Below, piece by piece: positions 38,203-49,116 of a stretch of DNA of 64,000 nt (its first letter is position 1; every line of letters starts with the position of its first letter). Origin of the DNA: Cerioporus squamosus (taxonomy: Eukaryota; Basidiomycota; Agaricomycetes; Polyporales; Polyporaceae). The translations under genes were made by a program, and so were the position numbers. The notes under the pieces were generated by a model that saw only the letters and a program-made list of their open reading frames with translations, ran no database searches and was not told where the DNA came from. The stretch is from contig JABYQS010000037.1 of the NCBI GenBank assembly GCA_022592435.1, forward strand, positions 1 to 64,000. The letters run 5' to 3'.

Positions 38203-39821
38203 ATGGATGACGGTACGTCCCCAGCATCCGCCGCAGCGACCCCGACAACCCCCCGTTTTCCACGTTCGGTCGATTTCTCTGCTACGTCTCCGCGTCCGCC
38301 CGCCCACCAGCTGGAACGCACCGCGCCCGCTACTATGTTTTCGCCATAGCAGCAGCCTTCAGCAGCAGCCTCAGCCCACAGCTGACGACTCCCAACGCGC
38401 GACGAGTACCGAGTTTCGACGCTATTCGTTTTCTTTGCGGCGACTGTTCCCTGTTGGCTGAAGGCCTTCACCCCGCCGAGTAGCGTTCGCGCCTATGTCA
38501 ACGTCGACGTCGACGCGCCTTTCTTTCGGTTTTCGCTTCGCCTAGAATGTCGGCTTCACGATTGTCCGCGGACAATGCGACGGACTGTCCGCTCGTCGTC
38601 TAGTCCGTCACGGCGTCCCAACCCAGCGGCGCGGCCTGTCATCTTTCCCCGCCGCTCGCTTTCCCTCGTCGGTACGCACTTCAGGCAGTGTGTCTCCTTC
38701 TGGTGGTGTGCTCTCTCTCTCTTTTCGTCGCGTCGCCCGTCCCTCCTCCAGCATCCGAGTCCTCGACGTCCAGTTTCACGACCTGACTACGTTTCCACCC
38801 CTCTCCCTGTCCGTCACCGTCCTCAGCCTGGCAATCCCAAGATATGGCTCCCCCTTCCAACGGGGCCGGCATCAGCATCCCCACCAACGATGCTCCCATG
38901 TCCAACAGCGGTCCCAACGACGACCAGTCCTGGAACAACGGTGGACGTTCTCCTCGCGGCGGAGACCCCCCGCGCCGGTCAAGCAGGAGCAGGAGTCCTG
39001 GACGGCCTGCCAACAGGTATGTTCCTTTGCCGCCTTCCATGGTGGCGTCGGTGCTCATTCCTCAGCAGGGACAGGGAGGGCGGTGGCACAAACCCCGGAA
39101 ATAACCTGCATGTCTCTGGCTTGAGCCATAAGGTCGACACCCGTGACCTGGAGGCGGCGTTCGCGAAGGTTGGCCGGGTATGTCCATCTGTTCGATGCCG
39201 GCATACTGCACGCGTGGCTGATTTCCTGGTGCAGGTCCAGAAGGCCCAGGTGATGTATGATCCTCACACCCGCGAGTCTCGCGGCTTTGGGTTTGTTACG
39301 ATGGAGAGTGCCGAAGAGGCAGACGCTGCTATCGCTGCGATGAATGGTACTGAACTCATGGGCAAGGCCATTTCAGTGGAAAAAGTATGCGCTTCGTGCC
39401 CATTGCATTTTTAGCGTCTCTGACGGTGGGACAACAGGCGCGACGTGGCCGTGCGAGGACTCCTACCCCTGGTCGGTACTACGGTCCCCCGAAGAGAAAC
39501 GAATGTGAGCTACCAGTGGTGATATATTCGCATGCTGCGGTCGTGCTGACGCCTCCAGTAGACGAACGGCCCTACGACCCCCGCCCCTACGACAGCCGCT
39601 ACTCCCGTGGTGGTGGCGGCGGGGGCGGCGGATACGATGACTACCGCCGCCGTCCGCGTTACGACGACGACTACCGCGGTGGTGGTGGTCGCGACTACGA
39701 CCGCGGCGGCTACGGCGGTGGCCACGGGGGCGGCCGCGACTACGACCGTGGTGGCTACAGCGGCGGAGGTGGTGGTGGACGCGATTACGACCGTAGCCGC
39801 TACGACGATCGTCGCTACTGA
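38203..39821 (+). CDS. Transformer-2/SR-like RRM RNA-binding protein
   Basis: Single-RRM splicing factor candidate. Exons: 38203-38212, 38827-39016, 39069-39177, 39235-39384, 39438-39504, 39559-39821, totalling 262 residues. The first exon carries only ATG GAT GAC G. Joining it to 38827 gives MDDAWQSQDMAPPSNGAG in frame; the ATG at 38844 is the conservative alternative start. An RS-rich segment (PPRRSSRSRSPGRPANR) precedes the RRM, with RNP2 LHVSGL, RNP1 SRGFGFVTM and EEADAAIAAMNGTELMGKAI. After it come ARRGRARTPTPGRYYG and a C-terminal Gly/Arg/Tyr/Asp low-complexity domain with repeated RDYDRGGY, likely to drive condensation or protein contacts. The last intron ends in a tandem CAGTAG acceptor. 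TATAAA lies at 38114. Confidence 0.88.
38213..38826 (+). other. 614-nt first intron of the Tra2-like gene
   Basis: Donor GTACGT after codon 3, acceptor CTCAG at 38826. It is ten times longer than the other introns of the gene. Long, regulated introns are common in SR-protein genes for autoregulation. It contains internal CTCCAG and GTCCAG acceptor-like sites near 38750 and 38770, so alternative or poison exons are possible. The intron call depends on accepting the 10-nt coding first exon. Confidence 0.55.
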
Positions 39822-40085
39822 GTACACTCCCAAGCCACCCCCAGTGCCGCAGAGCATACTGCGTGCTGCATGTAGCATGTCTGCGGCCATGAGAGATGCA
39901 AAATTCCGTGTTTCTGTGCTGTCGCTGTCCGTGTATGCGTTCGTCTATTGGGTGTGATATTGTCGCTGTCGGTCTTCGTGTATGTATCAACGTTCTAATA
40001 CGAGTAGTATGTATTGGATCTTCTACCGTCATCCTATATTGTTTGTGAGCGTACTCAGAAGTCGTCGGAGACACCTTGTGTAGAT

Positions 40086-41064
40086 TTATCTATTTTGTAG
40101 GAGTGTTGCCCGCACTCCCGATTCGACGACGAAGCTCTCCCTGCCCAGCCTCCTCATCTCCTCGACAACCTCCCCGACCTTCTCGAATTCGGCCCACCCT
40201 CCCCGTTGCTGCGCCCCCTGCTCCTCCGCCTCCTCTCCTGGTCGCCGCCCACCCGACTCGGACGGCGCAGGCTCGACGAAGCGCAGCCTGAGCGCGAGCC
40301 ACTGCATGCTCTTGACGCGCGCGACAAAGTCCTCGACGTCCGCCCGCGCGCCCTCGCAGTAGATCACGCCCGGGTGGCCGACCTTGGCGAACCCGGAGAG
40401 GGCGAGCTCGTGCGCCCACTGCGCGAGCGAGCGGCGCTTCTGGGGGGACTTGAGGTGGTGCGAGGTGAAGAGGGCGTGGTAGCGGGAAGATGACGTCCGG
40501 TCAGCGTCTGAAGTACTACTAGTGGCGAGTTTGTGGTCGGTTGTACTACCGCCAGTGCTAGTGGGAGCAGGTGCGTCGAGGACCTCGTGTAGGTGTGGAA
40601 GGAGGTGCGAGGAGATCAGCTCGAACAGGGGGTATCTGCCGGTGTGCCGCCACAGCCAGTCAGGGAGACCTGCGGGGAGAAGAGAGGAGAGGGACGTACT
40701 CACTGCCGTGCACGCTCTCCAGCGCGTTTGCGACGACGCGCTGCCACCGCTCCTGCTCGGCGCGACCGAGGCTGTCTCCCTTGACCGAGACCACGGGTAA
40801 TTGCCCCGGGCTCCCCTCACCGTAGTCGGGGGAAAGGGCGATTTCGTACCAGAGGTCAGAGGAGGCCTCGAGCTTCAGCTGGAAATTCACTGGGGGCCAT
40901 CGGGACACTGATAGGTTGGGGAGGTCGCTGTCTGGGTCGTGCGCGTACGCGTCGAGGAGGTCGGTCCACTGTGCTGAGTCTGCGAGGAATTCGAGCAGTT
41001 CGCCAGGGAGGAGAGAGCACTTTAGCAGGTTCAGTTCTTCGAGGGTCTTGCGTGATGAGGTCAT
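40086..41064 (-). CDS. RWD-domain / DUF1115 protein (RWDD2-like)
   Basis: Two exons (41064-40704, 40669-40086) encode 314 residues. Residues about 5-120 form an RWD domain: LEELNLLKCSLLPGELLEF, NFQLKLEASSDLWYEIALSP and the conserved YG..PGQLP proline turn; it is followed by ERWQRVVANAL. The C-terminal half (YHALFTSHHLKSPQKRRSLA, HELALSGFAKVGHPGVIYCEG, VKSMQWLALRLRFVEP, EVVEEMRRLG) is the DUF1115 module found in RWDD2A/B-type proteins. The molecular role is unknown. RWD domains usually mediate protein contacts, and the C-terminal module has an RNA-binding-like look. The frame is intact. Confidence 0.85.
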
Positions 41065-41165
41065 GGTGTATGGAGGAGAGGATGAAGCGCCCACCGACCA
41101 TCGCCGAGTCGGTTCACTGGCAGGCTGTGGACTACTACATATAAGTAGAAAAGACACCATACTTC

Positions 41166-42435
41166 TCATTTCTTGACATGGGGGGGCTCGACATTGGGGG
41201 GCTCTACATGTTTTTCGTATTCGTGATGCACGGGTGGGATAGTGGATGCTTCCCGGAGCTCAGGCCCAGGAGCCTGAGACTCTGGATCTGGCAAACGGGC
41301 CGGGGTACTAGTACTAGTAGAAAGTTCCGCAAGCTGATGCGACTCCGGGTCGCGACGCTTGAGCCGCAGAAATTCATCGAGCTGCACGATAGGGACCGGC
41401 TTGAGACTCGGGGCTAGCTTCCTTGACCACTTAGTCCGTCGCCACCGTGCCCGACCCAGGAAGCAGAGCAGGTAGATGGCCGTCGCGACGCAGAAGAAGA
41501 ACGTTGCTAGATTGTCCCATGTTTTCTGAGGAAGGTACGTTAACGGTGTGGCGGTGTGGATGGGAGTATGATCGATCACTCACCGCATTCCCCTCATGAA
41601 CTGAGACACTGGCGGTGATGTCGAACAGCTTGAAGTCGAGACTGAGGACCTTGACCTTCAGATGGTCGGCGAGCTGGATCAGCCCAAAGCATGCGCTGAG
41701 GACGATGGTGCATAGGGCGCCGATGGCAGCAGGGATGACGGCCCACTCTGGATCGGGCAGGCGAACGATCGTCTTGGTCCGCCACTTGAGGACGCGGGGG
41801 CGGGACATGGACACGGCCCATCCAATCACGCCCATCGCCACACCTGGGACGGCGGTGAGCGGGTGTCAGGACGTGGGACATCATCCGGACTGCAGGGCAC
41901 GTACTGAAAGGATGCAGCTTCACGAAGGCGTCCAAGAGTGCTTCTGCCTCGTTCACGAGCCGGACGGCGTCCGAGTCGCCGAGGCTCAGAATGCCGGAAA
42001 TCTTGGAGCCAAAGTCGACCTTGCCGACTGGATGGGGGTCGCATTGTGCTGGAATGTGGAATGTGTGGAAGAATGTCCTGCGGGTTCGGGAAATGACAGT
42101 CAGTCATAGTACATAATCTCAGTGTGGGTTGGGAAAGCCACCGACGCTATCTCTGCCTCGCCGTTGCAGACGCCCCATACGCCGAAACGGATGGTGTCGT
42201 CCGCATGTCCCACTTTGACTAGGTTCAAGGCGGCTTTGACATCCAGAGCAGCCGTCACGTCTATGAGAGAGATGCGCTTGCTCTGCACTACGTGCAGTAG
42301 TAGAGTCCATGAGAGGAGGAGAGAAGTGAACGCAAGTCTGAGCATCCACGCCCTGAGTGATGCATATACAATCCGCTCGAGGAAGAAATGCTTGACGCCC
42401 TGAGCGGCGGGCTGATGGAAATCTTTCGAAACCAT
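41166..42435 (-). CDS. Sur7/PalI (Rim9)-type four-helix membrane protein
   Basis: Four exons (42435-42146, 42077-41905, 41843-41584, 41525-41166) give 360 residues. Helix 1 is LRLAFTSLLLSWTLLLHVV. It is followed by an extracellular loop with the family motif IRFGVWGVC and a second cysteine in PAQCDPHPVGKVDFG. Helix 2 is VAMGVIGWAVSM, helix 3 VIPAAIGALCTIVLSACFGL, and helix 4 LATFFFCVATAIYLLCFLG. A charged cytosolic tail of about 100 residues ends in VEPPNVEPPHVKK. The topology matches the SUR7/PalI family of eisosome and pH-signalling proteins. Exon 1 ends at a weak GTCGGT donor, needed to keep frame. An ATG at 42345 is an alternative start, but a TATA box upstream of 42435 favours the longer form. 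Confidence 0.8.
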
Positions 42436-42496
42436 GGGAAGGCGGAGGGGATGGGGGGGAGTCCGGTTTAGTTGCGCAAACCTGGAAGAAGGGGAG

Positions 42497-42504
42497 GTTA
42501 TATG
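42497..42504 (-). promoter_or_regulatory. TATA-like box of the Sur7/PalI-type gene
   Basis: The minus strand reads CATATAAC about 65 bases before the ATG at 42435. Confidence 0.45.
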
Positions 42505-43355
42505 GACGGGGAGCAGTACGAGTTCCGGTGATTCTTGGGATGGCACGCCGAGAATTCCGATAGGGATATGCAGTTGGTGCTCTGGAAATGCAGTCGCCAC
42601 GGGCACAATAGCCAGTTAGACAAGGAGAGCGATGCATTTTTCACCCGTGTTTGCGGGCGCGAGGGTCAAGCAAGTCGTTGCCGGGCGATGAACGGAGAGT
42701 AGATGGTTCCAAGTTCACTACGCATCCGCTTCTGCGACGGACTTGGGTTTGTGGCGATTAGTATGTGATAACATTCACCCATCTGCAGCGCGATCCGCCA
42801 CGGACGCGGACACGAATGACCGCGTTGACCTGACGGGATACTCGACACGGAGTCAGCAAGGAGCAATTACTGAGATACGATTTGAGGTTTTTACCTTCAT
42901 TTCGCTCCTTCTGCGCAATCGCCAGACGCAGCCAGTTATCACGCGTCGACGCCGGGCAGCGATGAGACCCAGTCAGTCTAGGACGGCGCCGCTGCATTTC
43001 GGAAGTCGCGATAGTCTCGTACGATGTTGAGTACTTGCGTGCATATTTCCGAGCGGTAGAACGCTCGAAATCTCGCCTTCCCGAGACACAGCTGTACTGG
43101 TGTAAGTACTTACTTGCCCGTGCCAGCACCTGGAGCCGCAAGGTCGTTGTCTGGCTTGCTATCGACGCCTCAAGCTGAGCTCGACACATCCGAGAGCAGT
43201 CACGCCACAGTCACAGAAATATCACCGCTACTGAAGAGGACCGTCGTACTGCAGAGCCGACATATAGAGGTTGCAGTGCCGTAGTTGCGAGTCGTCGAGG
43301 TCATGGTGGTAGCCGGGAGGAGCGCGAGAACTTCTGTGGCGGTGCGCTACTAAGT
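42505..43355. other. Intergenic region
   Basis: About 850 bases upstream of the Sur7/PalI-type gene. Only short ORFs without domain character are seen, and the HET relic begins at its right end. Confidence 0.45.
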
Positions 43356-43494
43356 ATGTACAAGTGGTGCACCGGTGCAGCTCTGCATCACAGTGCTATG
43401 CTTTCCTCCACGATGTCGACGACGATGACGACGCTCGTCCTCCTGGCTCCCAGTTTCGAAAGGCGGTATGGTTCACCCGAGGTTGGACACTCCA
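43356..43494 (+). pseudogene. Relic of a HET-domain (heterokaryon incompatibility) gene
   Basis: A short stretch encodes the middle of a basidiomycete HET domain: MYKW in one frame, then, after a frame change, CYAFLHDVDDDD and FRKAVWFTRGWTLQ. The last is the highly conserved WFTRGWTLQ core of HET proteins, which govern non-self recognition between mycelia. No start, no N-terminal catalytic-like region and no continuation after GWTLQ exist. The homology ends exactly where the duplicated block begins at 43495. The relic was therefore truncated by, or served as the junction for, that rearrangement. Confidence 0.75.
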
Positions 43495-43980
43495 GCGAAT
43501 GCGAGACGAGTCGCGCGTCTACTGCCCAGAAGCTGGCTCAGTGGCCTACCATGAGCTTGGCGACAGCATAGAACAGCTCCCGGCCTCGCAATTTGCAACA
43601 CGCCATCCTCTCCAAGGAGACCTCATTGCCATACGAGTCTGTACCCGAGTGGGAGCTGTATTTTATCACGAAGACGCCTCCGCTGACTGGGGACCTTCTT
43701 GAGCCCTAACTGACATACGGGTCTCATCACCCGATCACATCGAATGGGATATTCTTCACCCATCTGGTAATCATGTCCTGTACAGCGTTCACGTCAGGAT
43801 GCGGGAAGGACAGAAGGAGCAATCGTCTCACCAAAGTCGCCTCCGGTTGGTCGTGTGGGGCCATATGTCTGGCGGGTGCAAATATATTGGCATCAGACTA
43901 GCGAGGCAAGCGGGTACCAACAGATGCATATCGGTGTACTCACCCGCCATCGAAGATCTGCACGAAGGTGACGTTCCCGG
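43495..43980 (-). repeat. Inverted segmental duplication, arm 2
   Basis: Reverse-complement match of 9553-10031. This arm lies within and downstream of the longer carboxypeptidase gene, so it is the likely donor copy. One border falls inside coding exon 7 of that gene, the other at the HET relic. Confidence 0.88.
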
Positions 43981-45611
43981 CTCCTGGTCCGCCTGCGCTG
44001 CGCACTTTCCCGCCGACGTCGCCGAGCTCGGTGAGGAAAGGCAGGAGCGGCGCGTTACTGAACTCTTCGTGGTGCTTGTGTTCCAGTTTAAGCATCCACC
44101 GCTCAACACCCTGGAATTGGGACATGAGTCCCGGCGTTCCAAAGACCACAGTCTATGCACTTACGAGATAGTTGCAGACACCATCTATAGAGACGAATCA
44201 GCGAGTTTGCAACAAAGTCAATGTATATATATGACGTACCGGTGTCACCAGCGAAGACAAGCAGGCGCATGCCATCCTTCACCAGAGGCGGCAGCAACGC
44301 TGCACTGTTGCGCATGGCCTGACCTTGAGCGTAGAATGCACGGTTCGTCGTCATGTTGCAGTGAACGAACGGCGCGGGAGCGTTGTCGACACCCAGTTCG
44401 CGCTTCACGCGAGGGTTGTTCATCCACTCCTTGATCCAGTTCATTTCAACATAGCATAAACCGTCTTTGTGCCTGCAGTCCTGACGCAGATCGTATGGAT
44501 TGAGTCCAGTCACTAAAGGCGTCGCCGTTGGTTATGTTGTTCTGAAGCCGTCTAAAGTGTTGATTACTCACATGCCATCGGTGCTAGAACCCGGACCCAG
44601 CAGTACTCAGTGGCGGGGTTGCACGTCGCTTTGGACGGGAACCGGTAGCACGCCTCGATCATTTTGGTGCAGATCGGGGTCTCGATCCTCAGTCGCTTGC
44701 ACTGAGCGCTGTCGTGCTCGAAGGGCGGACAGGGGGCCACCTCGCACATGTACTCCGGAATCGAGCCAAACTGGGTGAGCGGCTCCGTCAAGCCCTACCT
44801 CGCGATATTGGGCCCGTAATGGCCGCCCCAGCTCTCAGCTGCGAGATGGAGGGGCTTCTCGGCGTACTCGGGGAATCGCGAGACGAAGAGCTGGAGGAAC
44901 GCATAGACGTCGACCGCGAGGTCAGCGAGGGTGTCGACTTTGGACCCGTCCGAGGCGTAGGAGAACCCGGTTCCGACGGGTTGGTCGAGGAAGACCATGT
45001 TTGCGACATTGTTCCACGAATGTGGGTTCGGAACGGTCGTGCTGGGGTCGACTATTGTGCATGGGCCGTTCTCGAAGAGCATGCCCGTAGTCGAGCTGCA
45101 TCCGGGGCCGCCGTTCAGCCACATCATGAGGGGAGCAGACTCCGGGTCTGTTCGCGCTTCGAAGAACCTGCGGCGCAGTCGGTTGAACATCCTGCGAACG
45201 ATCAAAAGGCGCATTGTCCACATACCAGAAGAACAAATGACGTGTATCCGATATGTCAAGGTAGCCCGAGTACTGCTTCACTGTGGGATCGCACAGGGTG
45301 GGACGAGCAACGCGCAAGCGATACTCCGAAAACGCAGGGTGAGCGAACTGCTCGTCTAGCGGAGACAAATATCAGTGCTAAGGAGTATGTCGAGGCAGCC
45401 CAGTAGACCCACATATCGAGCCATCAGAGTTGGCCACAGTCGTCGCAGAGAACTCGTCCCAAGCAGCTTCAGAGATGAGGGATGTTGGGAGGGCATCGGA
45501 AGGGGACAAGATGATCTGTTCCGCGCCGATGTCTAGAGCGTTTCCGCTCACTTGAGTGGTTTGGCTGAGGAAGGCCGCCACAAGGGCTAGGACAAGAGAA
45601 AGCCACCGCAT
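43727..45611 (-). pseudogene. Serine carboxypeptidase (S10 family), internally deleted
   Basis: Secreted or vacuolar serine carboxypeptidase. Exons: 45611-45413, 45355-45226, 45167-44798, 44794-44572, 44512-44240, 44184-44165, 44110-43944, 43868-43832, 43777-43727. Features in order: signal peptide MRWLSLVLALVAAFLS, LMMWLNGGPGCSS (oxyanion region), FLDQPVGTGFSY, the nucleophile motif AAESWGGHYGPNI, GLNPYDLRQDC, LLVFAGDTDGVCNYL (catalytic Asp region), and GHMAPHDQPEA with the catalytic His. Between GPNIAR and GLTEPLTQFGSIPEYMC the family normally has about 30 more residues ending in an IGNG-like motif. Here they are missing, and an in-frame TAG (44797-44795) stands in their place. The 28-base gap cannot be an intron. 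The rest of the frame and all splice sites are intact, so the lesion is recent or an assembly deletion. Its 3' end is duplicated at 9.6 kb. Confidence 0.85.
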
Positions 45612-46266
45612 CTTTCGCCTTACGGTGATGCTGGTGGAGGTACTGTTCCAAGCACAAGAAGACGCCAACGGACCCAAGTTAAAGGATGGGTTCGCGATGG
45701 GAGTCTCACGGTACTAGTACGTCGGAGTTCACATATCATCCTTTCACGAGCTGCGCGGCGAGCAGCGAAGAGAATCGATGCGACCACGTATGCCCGACGT
45801 GACCATGGGATGTGTCTTCGTTTGGTGAGATTCTGCTGCGACCAGGGAAGAGCTGTTATGTTCAACCATTGCATCCGGGTAGATTCTCTAGCGGACTTGA
45901 CTCACTTCGAACGCATTGGTCCGCGACGGTTTGACCACGGTTCGCCGTTAAATTTCCACCTGAGCCTGGACGGAAGATTGCTAGCAGCACCGACCTGATG
46001 CTGTCTCATGCGTTCCTTGCGCAACATCCCGCCTGTGGTAGTACCTAGTATCATAATGTGGTTTAGCATCGCGTCATCTCCCACTACTTACCGCAACCCT
46101 CGTCAAACACTTGTACACTCACCGCTACTCGCCACCATAGTTCCTGTGGCGAATTCGACGGATCGCACAGGGTTCTATCCCAAACGAGCATGTGAGAGGA
46201 GGAACGCAACAAAGCTACAGAGCAAAGCACTAGCAGATACAGCACGGTATTCATTCAAAAGTTGTC
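45612..46266. other. Intergenic region
   Basis: Promoter of the carboxypeptidase and the 3' flank of MET1. No gene is seen. Confidence 0.5.
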
Positions 46267-48167
46267 TCACCAGTCTTCCCAACCCGCATCAAGTCCCTCT
46301 GTGACACGCCACAGCTTCTCGCCCAACCAAGTCTTCAACCTCTCCTCGTCTCGCTGTTCTGCCCCTTCGTCGAGGATCGACACGTCCCCTTTCTCCCAGA
46401 GCGACACGACCGACCACCCAACTACCAACATCCCAGGTGGCCTCTGCTCCCCAACACTCTCAAGAGCCGCTGTGATGTCGCGCAATGTCGAGCAAATGAC
46501 GCGCTGGTCCGGCATCGACGCACGCTCAATGAGCGCGATAGGCGTACACGATGGGTATGCAGGGCCGTTCCGCCGGCTCGCACACTCCCCCTCAGCAGCT
46601 TGCAATGTCTCGAGCACTTCCGGGAGCCTGGCCACCCCCATGAGGATGACGAGCGTGCGCGACCGCTCGTATCCCGGGAGCTGCACCTTCTTGCCCTGGC
46701 GGCCGACCCCTGTGCAGACGGTGAATGACTCGGCAGCGCCTCGTTGGGTGACGGGGATGCCGGCAAATGTGGGACCGGCCAGCACGGAGCTCACACCTGG
46801 GACAACGACCGGCTCGAAGCCGTGTGCACGGAAGTAGAGGACTTCCTCCCCCGCACGGCCATACACAGTTGGATCACCCTGCTTGAGCTACAAGACAAGT
46901 TAACATCGGATATTCCTGACCGCAAGCTTGGGTACTCACGCGGACGACTGTCAAGCCGCGCTTCGCAGCCTCGATAGCAGCTTCCATAAGCTCGTTTTGC
47001 GCCCGTCCGCGTTTCCAGGGAACTTCCGAGCGATACGCACTTCCACTCCAGATGGTATCAGAGCAAGAACGGCCGCGGGTACTAATTTGTCCGACAGCAC
47101 CAGCTGAGCATGCTTCGTAAGGGCAACGTGTGTTGCCACAGTGAGCAGGGAGGGATGTCCGGGACCTGAACCAACCAGGAAGATCCTGCCTTGTCTTGGC
47201 GGAGAGAGCGGGAGGTCATGTATGGGCGTAGTGAGACTCGCTTGCGAGGAAGATGTTCCAGGGGAGGAAGGAGTAGGAGAGGGGAGGCCGTCGCGCCCAT
47301 CCAGTACCGCAGCCATATCCTCGTCCGTCATCTGCGCGAGCTTCCGTATTGGCCAGTACTCGCTGACCTGCGCGACCCACCGCAATCTCCTACGCGCGCG
47401 CTCTCTTGCACTCTCCTCTGCTTGCCGCTGGGGAACGGGCACATTCGGTGTGACCGGCGCGCCGTCCTCGTTCAGCTCCTGTTCTTCTTCAGCAGCGTCT
47501 AATCGCTCGTCCGAGGCCTTCGCCAACGCCCGCAACTTCCCACCTTGGCCACTGCACGGCCGGTCTCCCTGGGGAGGCTCGCAACGATGTCCCGTCGAAT
47601 GCGTCCGGCGAGCCGGCATCCTTGTCCGTTGGTCGTGACACCAACCTGCAGCGGACCCGCTTTTCCCGTCTCCGGATCAACGAATCGTTGTGTGGACATG
47701 AAGGTGAAGTCGCAGAGGTCGGGCATGTCCGCGACGTTCACAGGGATGGTTCGATGACGGAAGAGGTTTCGAATGTACTGTGCGGAGTCATAGCTGCGTC
47801 GGTACCCACTCGCGGAGGCGACCGTGTCTGTGATGAAGAGGAGGTGCGGTCGTTGCGGTTGGCCGTAGACGAAGGCATCGAGGGCTTTCGCGTCGCGCCA
47901 ATAGTCCTCGGCGCGAGCGGTGGATGTAGGAAGTTCGTCGAGGTCAAGGAGTGTGAGCTGACCCTGCTTCGCTCGCCATCGCAGCTCCTCGCACGCTGCG
48001 TCCGCGCCTCCCTTCGCCAACACGATAACTTGTGCCTCGGCCTCCAAAGCCGCGAAAGCGCGAGAGGCCGCAAGGGTGTTTCCACCGATGATGATGATGA
48101 GCTTCTGTACCGGTCTGAACGCCAGGAGAAGAGAGGCTCCTCCTACGGGTGTCGGGAACGCCTCCAT
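46267..48167 (-). CDS. met1: Uroporphyrinogen-III C-methyltransferase / siroheme synthase (MET1 type)
   Basis: Makes precorrin-2 on the way to siroheme, the cofactor of sulfite reductase, hence needed for sulfate assimilation. Two exons (48167-46940, 46887-46267), about 616 residues. Residues 1-200 are a Met8/CysG-like Rossmann domain (LIIIIGGNTLAASRAF, VNVADMPDLCDFTFMS, QVGVTTNGQGCRLAGRIRR). A linker is followed by the SAM-dependent methyltransferase domain from about residue 375: RIFLVGSGPGHPSLLTVA, LKQGDPTVYGRAGEEV, VVPGVSSVLAGPTFAGIPVT and TLVILMGVARL. Frame breaks lie near 47539 (VAKVG/KLRALAKAS) and near 47006 (PGNADG/AQNELMEAA). Each is one base short in a G run, and the exon total is two short. 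The fusion suggests methylation and dehydrogenation on one chain. Confidence 0.93.
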
Positions 48168-48460
48168 GACGAGCAAGCCACCAGGAGTTCAGGAGGAAGT
48201 GAAAGATTGAGGTTGAGAAGCATTGTGAGAGACTTGGTGAAAATAGTGGTCGGCGTCCGTGAATGCGCGACGATGAGCAATACCTAACCTACAGGTGTGA
48301 CGCCACCCGCGTGTGACCGAGAAAATATGTACGAGCGGACGTGACGCTGCGAGACTCAAAGGGCTCGCTCACCAGCATGAAGTTGATGTCGGCAGAAGGC
48401 AAGGGGAGGAGGTGTCCTGATGATACAATAGGATGTCTAGGAAAATACAGACCAAGATAC

Positions 48461-49116
48461 TCATGACGCCTTTGCTCGCGCTTTCGCCTCCTCCCTCTCC
48501 TGCGCCCTCTTCTTCGCCTCCTCGAGCTTCGCTGCAGCCTTCGCCTTCCTCTGCCGCTTTCGCCGACCAGCACCGCGTTTCGGTCCTTCCACAGCAATAT
48601 CCTCCTGTAGCCTGCGTTTCTTCCGCGCGGCGTCCTCTGCGCGCTGCTTTTCGCGCTTCTTGTCGCGTTTTCGCAAGGTTCCCATAGATGACTTCAGGAT
48701 GGTACCGTACGCGGCATGAAACTTCTCCAGGTCTGCTGGCTGGACCTGACAAAAGGAGCGAGATGGATCGGGGAATGAAAGGGACATAGGCCGTGAGTAC
48801 TCACGAGGGTCGAGAACATTGCCTCTTTCCCGTCGGTGACCCGAACGAGACATGGGTATTCTTTGTCTGCGTCATCTTCCGAGGACATATGGGCATCTCC
48901 GCCCTCATGCAAGACTGTAAACAAGCAGACAATGAGGGGGCCACTTCGCACAGCAACTGGATGCACGCACGTCGTTTATGTGTGAGCCATATTGACCCGG
49001 ATTTTGAGCTCGACTCGAATAGCGTCGAGACTTGTTTCAGGAACTGTCCACCATAGTCAGCACCGAATCCATCAACGAAAACTAGCACGTACAGTCTCGT
49101 TATCGACCAGCTGCAT
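48461..49116 (-). CDS. srp14: Signal recognition particle subunit SRP14
   Basis: Binds the Alu domain of SRP RNA with SRP9 or SRP21 and mediates elongation arrest. Four exons (49116-49093, 49043-48971, 48914-48805, 48745-48461) give 163 residues. The start MQLVDNET leads to FLKQVSTLFESSSKSGSIWL, THKR, then the loop EGGDAHMSSEDDADKEYPCL, VRVTDGKEAMFSTLV and LEKFHAAYGTILKSSMGTLR. A very basic tail follows (KRDKKREKQRAEDAARKKRR, then an Ala/Lys/Glu-rich helix to residue 163), typical of fungal SRP14. The frame is intact. Confidence 0.95.

Noticed and set aside
43495..43702. Continuation of the HET relic ORF past GWTLQ into the duplicated block
   Set aside because: The block is carboxypeptidase 3' flank shared with the 9.6 kb copy; the open frame there is coincidental.
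44767..44797. A 28-nt intron that would remove the stop in the carboxypeptidase (GTAGGG to ACCCAG)
   Set aside because: Too short to splice, and it would also remove GLTEPLT, which is conserved family sequence; a deletion is simpler.
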